64,000 bases of DNA from Lachnospiraceae bacterium (GCA_017614155.1 JAGACK010000017.1:124001-188000); one strand, 5' to 3'; positions 56,362 through 64,000 are shown, counted from the first letter of the stretch. The notes: generated by a model from the sequence alone, not told the origin. Translations and numbers: made by a program.

Positions 56362-57903
56362 TTATCTCTCCTCTTCGGGCAGCGCATATTTCTGCTCCAC
56401 CATATGCTTTTCATCATAGCACCTGAAGGCAAAATCTATTTCGCCCTGCTCCATCTTCGGAGTGAAGATACTTACGACCGGAACAACAGCAAGACCTGCT
56501 ATCATGGCTGCAGCGCCGGCATTGATCGGGCTTTGTATGAATTTAGTAGCAGGGAACATATTGAGCACGGTGATAAGGATCCCCGATGCAAAGCTCGCCC
56601 AGACTGCAGCCCTTGTGACTTTTTTCCAATACAGTCCGTAAAGGAAGGGCGCCAGGAATGCGCCTGCCAGCGCTCCCCAGGAGATACCCATGAGCTGAGC
56701 TATGAATGTGGGCGGATTGAGCGCCATTATAACGGATATCACAATAAAGACAACAAGAAATACCCTCATCACAACAACCTGCTTCTTTTCATCCATTTCC
56801 TTTACGATATTGCCCTTTATCAGATCGATGGTCAGTGTCGAGCTTGATGTGAGCACAAGCGAGGCCAGCGTCGACATTGAAGCCGAAAGAACGAGCATTA
56901 TCACGACCCCTATCAAAAGATCCGGAAGAGTCGAAAGCATCGAAGGCACTATCGCATCATATGAAATCTTTCCCTCTGCGCCATGAATGGCAGGAGAATC
57001 GAAAAGCCTCGCAAACCCTCCGAGGAAATAGCATCCACATGATATTATTACCGCGAAGACCGTAGAGATCACTGTTCCGGTCTGCACAGCCTTTTCATCC
57101 CTTATCGCATAGAATTTCTGGACCATCTGCGGAAGGCCCCAGGTGCCGAGAGATGTAAGTATCACTACTCCGAGAAGATTTACCGCGTCAGGCCCGAAAA
57201 ATGAAGTAAATGCGCCCTGCTGGCCCTCGGTGACAGCGATATCCGAAGGGATCTTTGCAAGTTCTGCCACCGCGTTGTAAAAGCCTCCCTGTCCGTTGAG
57301 TATGGAAACTATGACTGCGATTATACCCACTATCATGATCAGTCCCTGGATGAAATCGTTGATCGCCGTCGCCATATACCCGCCAAGGATCACATACACG
57401 CAGGTAAGCGCCGCCATCACGATAACGCATGCCGTGTAGGGAACATTAAAAGCCATCTCAAAAAGTCTTGAAAGTCCGTTATATACGGATGAAGTATAGG
57501 GAATCAGGAATACAAAGCATATGACAGCAGCTGCTACCCTCAAAGCTTTGCTGTGATAGCGTTTTCCGAAAAAATCGGGCATTGTCTTTGCCTCAAGGAA
57601 CTTTGTCATTATCCTTGTTCTTCTGCCCAGAACCACCCATGCAAGGAGGGAGCCGATAAAGGCATTTCCGATGCCTATCCATGTGGCTGCAATACCGTAC
57701 TTATATCCGAACTGTCCGGCATAACCGACAAAAACCACCGCGCTGAAATATGAACTCCCGTAAGCAAATGCGGTAAGCCAGGGGCCCACCTTGCGTCCGC
57801 CAAGAACAAAATCGTTCACATTTGTCGTAGTCTTTCTGGAATAAAGTCCCACTCCGATCATCACGGCAAAAAAAGCAACCAGTAAAAGAATCTTTATTAT
57901 CAC
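56362..57903 (-). CDS. Sodium:solute symporter (SSS family)
   Basis: A 513-residue protein with about thirteen helices and the LeuT-like SSS pattern: an N-terminal helix, then NDFVLGGRKVGPWLTAFAYG, with further family features in VYVILGGYMATAINDFIQG near 169. SSS members carry amino acids, sugars, carboxylates or vitamins with Na+; I cannot name the substrate. The start is GTG with AAGGAGG 8 nt upstream. It is the first gene of the acylation cassette and has a promoter with an inverted repeat near the transcription start. Divergent from a GH43 glycosidase, which would suit sugar uptake. Confidence 0.9.
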   Translation of the reverse strand: MIIKILLLVAFFAVMIGVGLYSRKTTTNVNDFVLGGRKVGPWLTAFAYGSSYFSAVVFVGYAGQFGYKYGIAATWIGIGNAFIGSLLAWVVLGRRTRIMTKFLEAKTMPDFFGKRYHSKALRVAAAVICFVFLIPYTSSVYNGLSRLFEMAFNVPYTACVIVMAALTCVYVILGGYMATAINDFIQGLIMIVGIIAVIVSILNGQGGFYNAVAELAKIPSDIAVTEGQQGAFTSFFGPDAVNLLGVVILTSLGTWGLPQMVQKFYAIRDEKAVQTGTVISTVFAVIISCGCYFLGGFARLFDSPAIHGAEGKISYDAIVPSMLSTLPDLLIGVVIMLVLSASMSTLASLVLTSSSTLTIDLIKGNIVKEMDEKKQVVVMRVFLVVFIVISVIMALNPPTFIAQLMGISWGALAGAFLAPFLYGLYWKKVTRAAVWASFASGILITVLNMFPATKFIQSPINAGAAAMIAGLAVVPVVSIFTPKMEQGEIDFAFRCYDEKHMVEQKYALPEEER

Positions 57904-57917
57904 ACCAATATCCTCCT

Positions 57918-57966
57918 TGTGGTAAAATTACCGTAAGAATATACCACAAAAAAAAATCTCAGTAAA
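57918..57966 (-). promoter_or_regulatory. Promoter of the symporter/acylation operon with inverted repeat
   Basis: Minus-strand -35 TTTACT (57961-57966) and -10 TATATT (57938-57943) with 17-nt spacing. Arms TGTGGTA and TACCACA (57918-57924, 57942-57948) flank the start region and overlap the -10 box, a layout typical of an operator. A smaller GGTAATTTTACC palindrome lies between them just upstream of the ribosome site. Confidence 0.6.
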
Positions 57967-57979
57967 CAATTGGCAATTT

Positions 57980-58007
57980 TTGTTATGCCCAGGGCAATTA
58001 TTATAAA
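57980..58007 (+). promoter_or_regulatory. Probable GH43 promoter with central palindrome
   Basis: Plus-strand -35 TTGTTA and -10 TATAAA separated by 16 nt. The spacer begins with a perfect 11-bp palindrome TGCCCAGGGCA (57986-57996), a candidate repressor site. The leader to the GH43 ATG is about 100 nt. Confidence 0.5.
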
Positions 58008-58111
58008 GAAACCGGCTTGTAAAGAATATATTATAAACAGCAAGGGGAGCCGCACAAAAGGAAACATCCCTTGTGTGTGGTTCCCCCAATCTATTTTACC
58101 GGAGGTGGATG

Positions 58112-59086
58112 ATGAGAAGACCAAATGAGAGAAAACCCCTTGTAAGCCACATTTATACCGCAGATCCTTCTGCGCATGTTTTTGACGGAAAGATCTATAT
58201 TTATCCATCCCATGATGTAGAAAGGGATGTTCCCGATGACGATGACGGTGAACAGTACATGATGGAGGACTATCACATCCTCTCAATGGATGATCTCGAC
58301 AGTCCCTGTATCGATAACGGACTTGCGCTGTCACAGGATGATGTTCCATGGGTATCAAAACAGATGTGGGCTCCGGATGCAGTAAAAAAGAACGGAAAGT
58401 ACTATCTGGTCTTTCCCGCAAAAGATAAAGAAGGCATATTCAGGATAGGAGTAGCAGAAAGCGACAAACCCGCCGGGCCCTTTACTCCCCAGGAAAACTT
58501 CATAGAGGGAAGCTACAGTATAGATCCTGCGGTTTTTACAGACAAAGATGACAAAACCTATTGCTACTACGGCGGGCTCTGGGGCGGCCAGCTTGAAATG
58601 TGGCAGTCCGGAAGCTTCGACAGGGATGCTCACAGGCCCGAAGGTGATGAAGACGCTCTCGGCCCGATGTTTGCGCAGTTTTCGGATGACATGACACGCT
58701 TCATTACCACGCCGAAGCATCTTTCCATTCTTGATGAAAACGGAAAACCGCTGAAGGCAAAGGATGAGGACAGACGTTATTTCGAAGGCCCGTGGATGCA
58801 CACCTTCAAGGGCAGATACTATCTTTCCTACTCCACCGGAACAACACATTTCATCTGCTACGCCGAATCCGACAGGCCTGACGGCCCCTTTACATACAAG
58901 GGACGCATCCTGGAGCCTGTCAAAGGATGGACCACGCATCATTCGATTGTTGAGATCGACGGACAATGGTATCTCTTTTACCATGATATAGAGCTTTCGG
59001 GAGTCACGCATGAACGTTGCGTGAAATATACAAAGCTGAACATCAGCGAAGACGGCACTATCGAAACGATACACCCGTACGACTGA
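58112..59086 (+). CDS. Glycoside hydrolase family 43 (beta-xylosidase/arabinofuranosidase type)
   Basis: A 324-residue five-bladed propeller glycosidase without a signal peptide, so likely cytoplasmic. The catalytic triad is visible: base Asp in YTADPSAHVFDGKIY (near 19), pKa-modulating Asp in YSIDPAVFTDKDD (near 140) and acid Glu in FEGPWMHTFKGRYY (near 222). WAPDAVKKNGKYYLVF is another family stretch. GH43 enzymes release xylose or arabinose from oligosaccharides; the exact specificity is unclear. I used the ATG at 58112 with GGAGG 6 nt upstream. It is divergent from the symporter gene and is followed by a large palindromic repeat. Confidence 0.88.
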   Translation: MRRPNERKPLVSHIYTADPSAHVFDGKIYIYPSHDVERDVPDDDDGEQYMMEDYHILSMDDLDSPCIDNGLALSQDDVPWVSKQMWAPDAVKKNGKYYLVFPAKDKEGIFRIGVAESDKPAGPFTPQENFIEGSYSIDPAVFTDKDDKTYCYYGGLWGGQLEMWQSGSFDRDAHRPEGDEDALGPMFAQFSDDMTRFITTPKHLSILDENGKPLKAKDEDRRYFEGPWMHTFKGRYYLSYSTGTTHFICYAESDRPDGPFTYKGRILEPVKGWTTHHSIVEIDGQWYLFYHDIELSGVTHERCVKYTKLNISEDGTIETIHPYD

Positions 59087-59123
59087 TGCTATAAGGACAT
59101 CACCAATTGAACAATCGAACCGC

Positions 59124-59351
59124 GGGCGTCAGGCATATATGTTTTGTGAACACCCAGCCGGCAGTTCTTAGCGAATCCGAGGCTTATAAATTTCGCGGGT
59201 GCGAAGGCCGGACTTGCTAACTATTATTTTCATCCTGCATGTAACTATGAATGAGCAAGGCCGGAACGGCGCAGAGCGAAATTTTGTTTATAAGACGACG
59301 GATGAGCTTAGAACTGTCCGAGCCGTGAACAAAACATGTATGCTGACGCCC
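59124..59351. repeat. Large imperfect inverted repeat between convergent GH43 and PHP genes
   Basis: About 228 bp. The left arm from 59124 and the reverse complement of the right arm from 59351 align over about 100 bp with scattered mismatches and small gaps. Shared blocks include GGGCGTCA, ATGTTTTGT, CAGTTCT, CTTATAAA, ATTTCGC, CCGG and CTTGCT. A centre of roughly 25-30 bp separates the arms. The whole can fold into one long hairpin on either strand. It stops 4 bp before the PHP stop codon. No open frame or transposase is present. It resembles a fold-back MITE or a long structured RNA; I could not define target-site duplications. Confidence 0.75.
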
Positions 59352-59355
59352 TGTT

Positions 59356-60165
59356 CTATATTATGATCTCCGCTCTTTCCCTCTTTCTGAATATTGAATA
59401 GGAGTTGTACCCGGTTTCCCTCAGGATCTGCTCAACTGCTTCAAATTCATACGCAATAAATGCAGTCTCATGCGCATCCGACCCTATCGTCGGCGGAAGA
59501 CCTCCAAGCTCTCGATAGCGTTTTATTATGGATACTGCAGGATTCGGTCCGTTCATTCCGGCCTTGAAACCCGAAGAATTGATCTCTATGACCTTCCCCT
59601 TTTTTATTATGGCAGACAGCAGAGGATCCAGAAGATCGGCATATTTTTCATATGTGAAATCAGAATTCTTTCCAGGACCGTATCTGAGGGCATAATCCAG
59701 ATGACCGTATGAATCATAGCATTCAAACAGCTCCGCTCTTTTCAGCTCAGACGCAAAATAATATCTGTAAGCTTCTTCCGTAGTATCAAAACGGGTATAG
59801 TATTCCGGAAAGTAGGGATCGTAAACGCCGGCAGTATGACTTGAGCCGATCACGAAATCAAAGGGATACTTTTCAACATAATCCTCAAAAAAGGCCTTTT
59901 CTTTCTCCATGAGACCTATCTCAATGCCGAAGAGAACTTCTATCTCTTCGCTGTATTTTTCCGAAAGCCTCACATAGCCCTCATAATACTCATCCGTATC
60001 AACCACGAAAGTCCCGCCCTCAAAAAAACCGGCGCCGTGATCGTTGTGTTCGGTAAAACAGATGCTTTTCAGACCCTTTTTGATCGAAGCATTTATCATG
60101 CTCTCCATGTCCGAATGTCCGTCAGTCGAATAGGTTGTGTGCATGTGGCAGTCTGATATTATCAT
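59356..60165 (-). CDS. PHP-domain phosphatase (histidinol-phosphatase HisJ-like)
   Basis: A 269-residue PHP-domain metal-dependent phosphoesterase. The metal ligands are in DCHMHTTYSTDGHS (near 5-18), FTEHNDHG, GIEIGL, GSSHTAG, GHLDYALRYG and IGSDAH (near 230). HisJ-type members dephosphorylate histidinol phosphate, but many relatives act on other phosphates or nucleic acids, and no histidine genes are nearby, so the substrate is open. It is divergent from the AraC gene, whose promoter overlaps its first codons. Its 3' end abuts the large inverted repeat. Confidence 0.88.
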   Translation of the reverse strand: MIISDCHMHTTYSTDGHSDMESMINASIKKGLKSICFTEHNDHGAGFFEGGTFVVDTDEYYEGYVRLSEKYSEEIEVLFGIEIGLMEKEKAFFEDYVEKYPFDFVIGSSHTAGVYDPYFPEYYTRFDTTEEAYRYYFASELKRAELFECYDSYGHLDYALRYGPGKNSDFTYEKYADLLDPLLSAIIKKGKVIEINSSGFKAGMNGPNPAVSIIKRYRELGGLPPTIGSDAHETAFIAYEFEAVEQILRETGYNSYSIFRKRERAEIII

Positions 60166-60193
60166 TGTTTTTCTCCCTCAAATATTCTATGAT
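60165..60193 (+). promoter_or_regulatory. Promoter of the AraC-family regulator
   Basis: Plus-strand -35 TTGTTT (60165-60170) and -10 TATGAT (60188-60193) with 17-nt spacing. The -35 box begins at the first base of the PHP coding sequence on the other strand. The leader before the ATG at 60232 is about 32 nt. Confidence 0.55.
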
Positions 60194-60231
60194 TGTAGGG
60201 TCAAAAAGACATATATCCCCGGAGGAGCTTT

Positions 60232-61089
60232 ATGATAGAAACACTCAAGGGTTTCCACGAGACCGTAAACTTCAGCAGACAGCCTCTGTTCAAGCTTTAT
60301 CACAATTCCGAAGCCGAGGATTATCCCCCTCACTGGCATGCATCACCCGAGATAATAATGCCCCTTAAGGGAGGCTATGATGTCATCATAGGCGATGAGT
60401 GCTACAGCCTTGAGCCCGGTGATATTATAATCATCTCCTCAGGGACCATCCACACTCTCAAAGCCCCGAAAAGCGGGGAACGGCTCATATTCCAGCCCGA
60501 TCTTTCTCTCATAACAAATATGACCGAGCTATCATTTGCCATGACCATGCTCTCTCCCGCGACCGTGATATGGCACAAAAAAGATCCCGAGACGGCGCAG
60601 ATGATACAGGATCTGATGCTCTCAATAGAAAAGGAATACTTTTCCGATGACGCCTATTCCGGCGCATGGATCTATTCCGGGCTCATCAGCATACTTGTGA
60701 CTGCAGTGAGGCGATACGGCACCTCGGTATCGGATCCCGAAACTCCCTTCGACCGGCAGCAGGAATACTCTGCCCGTTTTTTCGGGATATGCGAATATAT
60801 CAATTCGCATTTCTCAGAGGATCTGTCACTTGAGGATGCCGCAGAAATGGCAGGCTTTTCAAAATACCATTTTGCCCGTCTTTTCAAGCAGTTTACCGGA
60901 AAGACCTTTTACAGATATGTGAACATCAAGCGTATTGAAAATGCGGAGATCCTTTTGTCCGATCCCGATGTCACCATAACCGAAGCCGCGATACAGTCAG
61001 GCTTTTCTTCTCTCCCATCCTTTGTAAGGATGTTCAAGCTGATCAAAAACATCACTCCAACGCAGTTTCGGAAAATGCATGACAAATAG
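60232..61089 (+). CDS. AraC-family transcription regulator with cupin sensor domain
   Basis: A 285-residue regulator. The N-terminal cupin (about 20-95; HWHASPEIIMPLKGGYDVII, SLEPGDIIIISSGTIHTL) would bind a sugar or similar effector. The C-terminal AraC domain has two helix-turn-helix motifs: LSLEDAAEMAGFSKYHFARL near 202-221 and VTITEAAIQSGFSSLPSFVR near 249-268. It is divergent from the PHP gene and convergent with mnmA (6-bp gap). GH43 and its neighbours 1-2 kb away are plausible targets, but that is inference. GGAGGAGCTTT precedes the ATG. Confidence 0.93.
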   Translation: MIETLKGFHETVNFSRQPLFKLYHNSEAEDYPPHWHASPEIIMPLKGGYDVIIGDECYSLEPGDIIIISSGTIHTLKAPKSGERLIFQPDLSLITNMTELSFAMTMLSPATVIWHKKDPETAQMIQDLMLSIEKEYFSDDAYSGAWIYSGLISILVTAVRRYGTSVSDPETPFDRQQEYSARFFGICEYINSHFSEDLSLEDAAEMAGFSKYHFARLFKQFTGKTFYRYVNIKRIENAEILLSDPDVTITEAAIQSGFSSLPSFVRMFKLIKNITPTQFRKMHDK

Positions 61090-61095
61090 TGTCCC

Positions 61096-62187
61096 TTAGT
61101 TTCCGGTTATTATCCCGCCTCCGAATATCACATCTCCGTCATAAAAAACAGCTGACTGTCCGGGAGTCACGGCCCGAACCGGTTCTTCAAATGAAACTGT
61201 AAGCTCATCCTTTCCCGATCTGACTACACTGCACCACTGTCCCTCATGCCTGTATCTGATCTTGCAGAAAAGCCTTTTTTCCGTACCCTCCGGCAGGTCT
61301 TCCTCTGACATGAAATTCAGGCTGCTGCAGGAAAGGCTTTCGGAAAACACATCCTCTCCGTCTCCTATAATGACCTCATTCTTCTTTGGATCAATCTTTG
61401 TCACATAGACATGCTTTCCCATCGGCAGGTTCAGCCCCCTCCTCTGCCCGATCGTATAGTGTGTTATCCCTTTATGCCTGCCAAGGACCCTTCCGTCGGA
61501 AGTCACAAAATCCCCCGGCCCCGGTACTGCAATTCCCGGATACCTGTCTATGAAACCTGCATAATCATTATCCTCTATAAAACAGATCTCCTGGCTGTCA
61601 GGCTTGTCGGACACAGCAAGCCCTGCCTTTCTTGCCATCTCCCTGACTGTTTCCTTATCATAGTCACCTACAGGCATTATCGTATGCGAAAGCTGTTCCT
61701 GGGTCAGACTGTACAGCGCATAGGTCTGGTCCTTTGCGGCGGTTTTGGATCTGGCTATGGCATACCGCCCGTTTTCAAGCCTTTGTATCCTTGCATAATG
61801 TCCGGTGGCTATATATCCTGCTCCGTTATCAAGAGCCCATGAAAGAAGCGCATCCCATTTCACATATCTGTTGCACACTATGCACGGATTCGGCGTCCTT
61901 CCATTCAGGTATTCATGCACAAAATTCTCTATCACCTTTTCACGGAAAATGTCCCTGAAATTCAGAACCCGATGCTCTATGCCTATCCTTTCACACACTT
62001 TTTGGGCATCATCTACCGCGCTCAGAGAACAGCATCCGTCCATGCGCGCAATGTCATAAAGCGAATCCGATAGCCAGATCTGCATGGTGACACCAATCAC
62101 ATTATAACCCTGTTTTTTTAATAAAAGCGCCGCGACAGAAGAATCCACTCCTCCGGACATTCCCACGACAACTGTATTCCGATCCAT
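61096..62187 (-). CDS. mnmA: tRNA-specific 2-thiouridylase MnmA
   Basis: A 363-residue enzyme that thiolates U34 of Lys, Glu and Gln tRNAs using ATP and a persulfide donor. The PP-loop GMSGGVDSSVAALLL lies near 9-23. The two catalytic cysteines lie in NPCIVCNRYVKWD (near 102) and DSQEICFIEDNDY (near 202). GHYARIQ, TIGQRRGLNLP and a C-terminal beta-barrel complete the family layout. An overlapping divergent promoter pair lies between it and the lipid kinase. Its 3' end nearly touches the AraC gene. Confidence 0.96.
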   Translation of the reverse strand: MDRNTVVVGMSGGVDSSVAALLLKKQGYNVIGVTMQIWLSDSLYDIARMDGCCSLSAVDDAQKVCERIGIEHRVLNFRDIFREKVIENFVHEYLNGRTPNPCIVCNRYVKWDALLSWALDNGAGYIATGHYARIQRLENGRYAIARSKTAAKDQTYALYSLTQEQLSHTIMPVGDYDKETVREMARKAGLAVSDKPDSQEICFIEDNDYAGFIDRYPGIAVPGPGDFVTSDGRVLGRHKGITHYTIGQRRGLNLPMGKHVYVTKIDPKKNEVIIGDGEDVFSESLSCSSLNFMSEEDLPEGTEKRLFCKIRYRHEGQWCSVVRSGKDELTVSFEEPVRAVTPGQSAVFYDGDVIFGGGIITGN

Positions 62188-62201
62188 ATATTTACCCGCT
62201 G

Positions 62202-62247
62202 TTGAAAAATCCTGTCCTATTATATAAAATATAAACTGTTTTATAAA
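62202..62247. promoter_or_regulatory. Overlapping divergent promoters for mnmA and the lipid kinase
   Basis: Plus strand: -35 TTGAAA (62202-62207) and -10 TAAAAT (62225-62230), 17 nt apart, toward the kinase at 62276. Minus strand: -10 TATAAT (62219-62224) and -35 TATAAA read as TTTATA (62242-62247), 17 nt apart, toward mnmA at 62187. The two -10 boxes are adjacent, so polymerases would compete. Confidence 0.65.
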
Positions 62248-62275
62248 GACATTGGATCAGAAAGTGATTTAGAAA

Positions 62276-63199
62276 ATGTTTCATATCATCATCAATCCGG
62301 AAACTGCATCAGGACACGGCATTCAGGCATGGAAAGACCTGAAGCCCCTTGTGGATGCACAGGACATGGACTACAAGCTTTATGTCTCGACCGAAAGAAA
62401 CGACTTCGGAAAGATCATCTCAAAGCTCACATCAAGACTGTCAGGATCCGATCATGCGGATATAATCATAATCGGCGGCGACGGCTCCATGAATCAGGCA
62501 GTCAATTCCATAAAAGACTTCCGGAGGACCCGTATCGCATTCATCTCAAAAGGCAGCGGCAACGATCTTTCAAGAGCACTCTGCGCCGGGAAAACCAGGG
62601 AAGAAATAATAAAAGATATATCCGATGGAAAGATAAAACGCAGCGTCGATATCGGAGTAATGGAATCAGGCGACAGGAGGATCCTGTTCAATATCAGCTC
62701 CGGTCTCGGCTTTGACGCGGAAAGCTGCGAAAAAGCAAACAGAATGAAGCTGAAGAAACTGCTCAACCGGGTCCGTCTGGGCAGACTTGTTTATGTCCTG
62801 ACAGCCATATCAATGATAATAAAAAACAGGACTTTTCTGTGCAGGATAACATATGATGACAGCACGGAAAGGGTTTATGAGAAATGCCTCTTTGCAGTTG
62901 TTATGAACACCGCATTTGAGGGCGGAGGCTTTAAGTTCTGCCCCGAAGCCGACAATACGGACGGCATGCTGGATCTGTGCATAACCGACAGGATTCATCC
63001 TTTCAGGTTTTTCACCCTGTTTCCGAAAGCCTACAGCGGAAAGCATGCCGGAAGGCGCGGAATAAAGATTGAAAAAGCCCGTAAAGTACGGATCTCTTCG
63101 GATGAACCGGTATGGATACACACCGACGGAGAGGTATCATTCAAGGTCAGTGATGCATCCTTCTCGATACATGAAGAAAAGCTGAACCTTCTCATGTAG
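62276..63199 (+). CDS. Diacylglycerol kinase-family lipid kinase (YegS/DgkB type)
   Basis: A 307-residue lipid kinase. The nucleotide motif IIIGGDGSMNQAVNSI lies near 62-77 (GGDGS where GGDGT is commoner), followed by SKGSGNDLSRAL near 97. NISSGLGFDAE and the C-terminal part with CITDRIHPF, then HTDGE in the closing domain, fit the family. It would phosphorylate diacylglycerol or a related lipid, recycling lipid head-group by-products. The ribosome site (AAAGTGAT) is weak. It overlaps the convergent larC gene by 8 bp at the stop codons. Confidence 0.88.
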   Translation: MFHIIINPETASGHGIQAWKDLKPLVDAQDMDYKLYVSTERNDFGKIISKLTSRLSGSDHADIIIIGGDGSMNQAVNSIKDFRRTRIAFISKGSGNDLSRALCAGKTREEIIKDISDGKIKRSVDIGVMESGDRRILFNISSGLGFDAESCEKANRMKLKKLLNRVRLGRLVYVLTAISMIIKNRTFLCRITYDDSTERVYEKCLFAVVMNTAFEGGGFKFCPEADNTDGMLDLCITDRIHPFRFFTLFPKAYSGKHAGRRGIKIEKARKVRISSDEPVWIHTDGEVSFKVSDASFSIHEEKLNLLM

Positions 63200-64000
63200 A
63201 ACCGGGCTTTTTTTCAAGAAGCGCTCTTGCTTCCATTAAGCTGATATCATGTTTTTGGGCTATGCGCGCCAGATCCTCAAATTCATATTTGGTTTTGCGC
63301 ACCCCCAAACCGCACGACTCCTTTATCCTTATTTTACCTTCTTCAGTCTCCTTTTCGATCACATGACGGTCAAGAATGCTTCTTCTGCATTCATACTGTC
63401 TGATGCCGATAGTGGATGTATGTCTGAATATCAGCGCCTTCATCCCTTCGGTATCTTCTTTTTTGCAGATTACCTCTATGATTATGCCGGGTCTTGATTT
63501 TTTCATGTTGACAGGAACTGTAAAGGCTTCGCAGGCGCCGGCCTCCAGAAATCTCCCGAGAGCAAAGCCGATCTCCTCACCTGTCATGTCATCCACATTG
63601 CATGAAAGAACATTTACCGTCTCTAAATCTTTATCTGTACTTCCTTCATCGGACCTTCCCAAAAAAGCCCTCAGTGCATTAGCTCTTTCAAACTCCTTTG
63701 TCCCCATACCATATCCGACGGATTCTGTCTTCATGACAGGCATATATGCAAAATCATCCGCAAAATACCTGATAAGCGCCGCACCTGTAGGCGTACAGAG
63801 TTCTGATTCGATATTCCCCTGATATACCGGGACATCCTTTAATATGCAGGCTGTAGCCGGAGCCGGGACCGGAAGTATGCCGTGAGCGCATCTGACATTT
63901 CCTCTTCCCGTACATACAGGCGAAACCACTACCCTGTCCGGCGCTATCGCATGCATCAGGAAACAGACGGACAATATGTCGATCAGGGCATCCTTTGTTC
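63192..64000 (-). CDS. larC: LarC-like nickel-pincer cofactor insertase (C-terminal part, cut by window edge)
   Basis: The last 269 codons of a gene whose start is beyond the right edge; the frame stays open to the edge. SPVCTGRGNVRCAHGILPVPAPA (split here as SPVCTGRGNVRCAHG then ILPVPAPA), VNVLSCNVDDMTGEEIG, RPGIIIEVICKK and HTSTIGIRQYEC match LarC, the CTP-dependent protein that inserts nickel into the pincer cofactor of lactate racemase and related enzymes. A TTG near 63974 could look like a start, but the upstream codons continue the family sequence. larB, larE or the racemase may lie beyond the edge. Confidence 0.9.
   Translation of the reverse strand, partial: TKDALIDILSVCFLMHAIAPDRVVVSPVCTGRGNVRCAHGILPVPAPATACILKDVPVYQGNIESELCTPTGAALIRYFADDFAYMPVMKTESVGYGMGTKEFERANALRAFLGRSDEGSTDKDLETVNVLSCNVDDMTGEEIGFALGRFLEAGACEAFTVPVNMKKSRPGIIIEVICKKEDTEGMKALIFRHTSTIGIRQYECRRSILDRHVIEKETEEGKIRIKESCGLGVRKTKYEFEDLARIAQKHDISLMEARALLEKKPGST

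Noticed and set aside
58073-58111. GTG start of GH43 upstream of the ATG pair
   Set aside because: No ribosome site precedes it, whereas GGAGG lies 6 nt before the ATG at 58112.
58355-59074. 239-codon minus-strand frame
   Set aside because: Antisense to the GH43 gene, whose catalytic motifs are intact; the predicted protein has no recognisable domain.
1-64000. CRISPR array, prophage, insertion sequence or rRNA/tRNA genes
   Set aside because: No regularly spaced repeats, transposase, integrase or structural-RNA motifs were seen; the only sizeable repeats are the two palindromic elements listed.

Overview
The window looks like chromosome from an anaerobic, low-to-mid GC Firmicute of the family Lachnospiraceae (Butyrivibrio-like relatives are my best guess). 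The evidence is indirect: proteins of the DUF4317, DUF1846, DUF5716-like and DUF5717-like types, an ATGA-overlap operon style, strong AGGAGG ribosome sites, oxygen-independent enzymes (HemW) and many cyclic-di-GMP and hybrid-kinase proteins. I saw no rRNA, tRNA, CRISPR array, transposase, integrase or prophage gene. No stretch longer than 300 bases lacks a gene. The two most unusual non-coding stretches are large imperfect palindromes at 48784-48883 and 59124-59351.

Layout. 1-6390 (minus): the N-terminal part of a YifB/ComM ATPase, then a PilT-like ATPase, a degenerate HD-GYP protein and a large GGDEF-EAL phosphodiesterase. 6482-9751 (minus): an rpsT-lepA-hemW operon. 9878-14559 (minus): a DUF4317 protein and a hybrid histidine kinase. 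14678-16141 (plus): a DUF1846 protein. 16127-19508 (minus): purB-purA-HAD phosphatase behind a textbook promoter. 19591-30368 (minus): trkA-trkH-aminotransferase followed by four poorly known proteins (DUF5717-like, an Hsp70-fold DUF5716-like protein, a TPR protein, a coiled-coil membrane protein). 30537-31709 (minus): galK with its own promoter. 31796-47809 (minus): a dense run of ten genes. It starts with a membrane two-component-propeller hybrid kinase and an HD-GYP protein that share an ECF-like membrane domain. It continues with an acyl-CoA ligase, a cation efflux protein, a small hypothetical protein, purine nucleoside phosphorylase, mtnA, an MTA/SAH deaminase, a membrane-anchored MutS-like ATPase and a voltage-gated-type K+ channel.

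47978-51263 (minus): the glycolytic operon gap-pgk-tpiA, with a terminator-like hairpin between gap and pgk and a GC-rich palindromic element between pgk and tpiA. 51450-52541 (plus): a stand-alone EIIC-type membrane protein. 52578-57903 (minus): symporter, MBOAT acyltransferase, SGNH/DltD-like protein, acyl carrier protein and O-antigen-ligase-like protein, apparently a surface-polymer acylation cassette without a visible DltA. 58112-59086 (plus): GH43 glycosidase. 59356-60165 (minus): PHP phosphatase. 60232-61089 (plus): AraC regulator. 61096-62187 (minus): mnmA. 62276-63199 (plus): lipid kinase. 63192-64000 (minus): C-terminal part of LarC.

Three groups of genes appear to work together. 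The deaminase, nucleoside phosphorylase and MtnA fit a methylthioadenosine salvage route through methylthioinosine. TrkA, TrkH and the K+ channel give potassium uptake and gated flux within 6 kb. The left end and the 41-48 kb region hold cyclic-di-GMP turnover and phosphorelay proteins. The most promising undescribed items are the DUF5717/Hsp70-fold/TPR/coiled-coil module, the shared ECF-like sensory domain, and the two palindromic elements.
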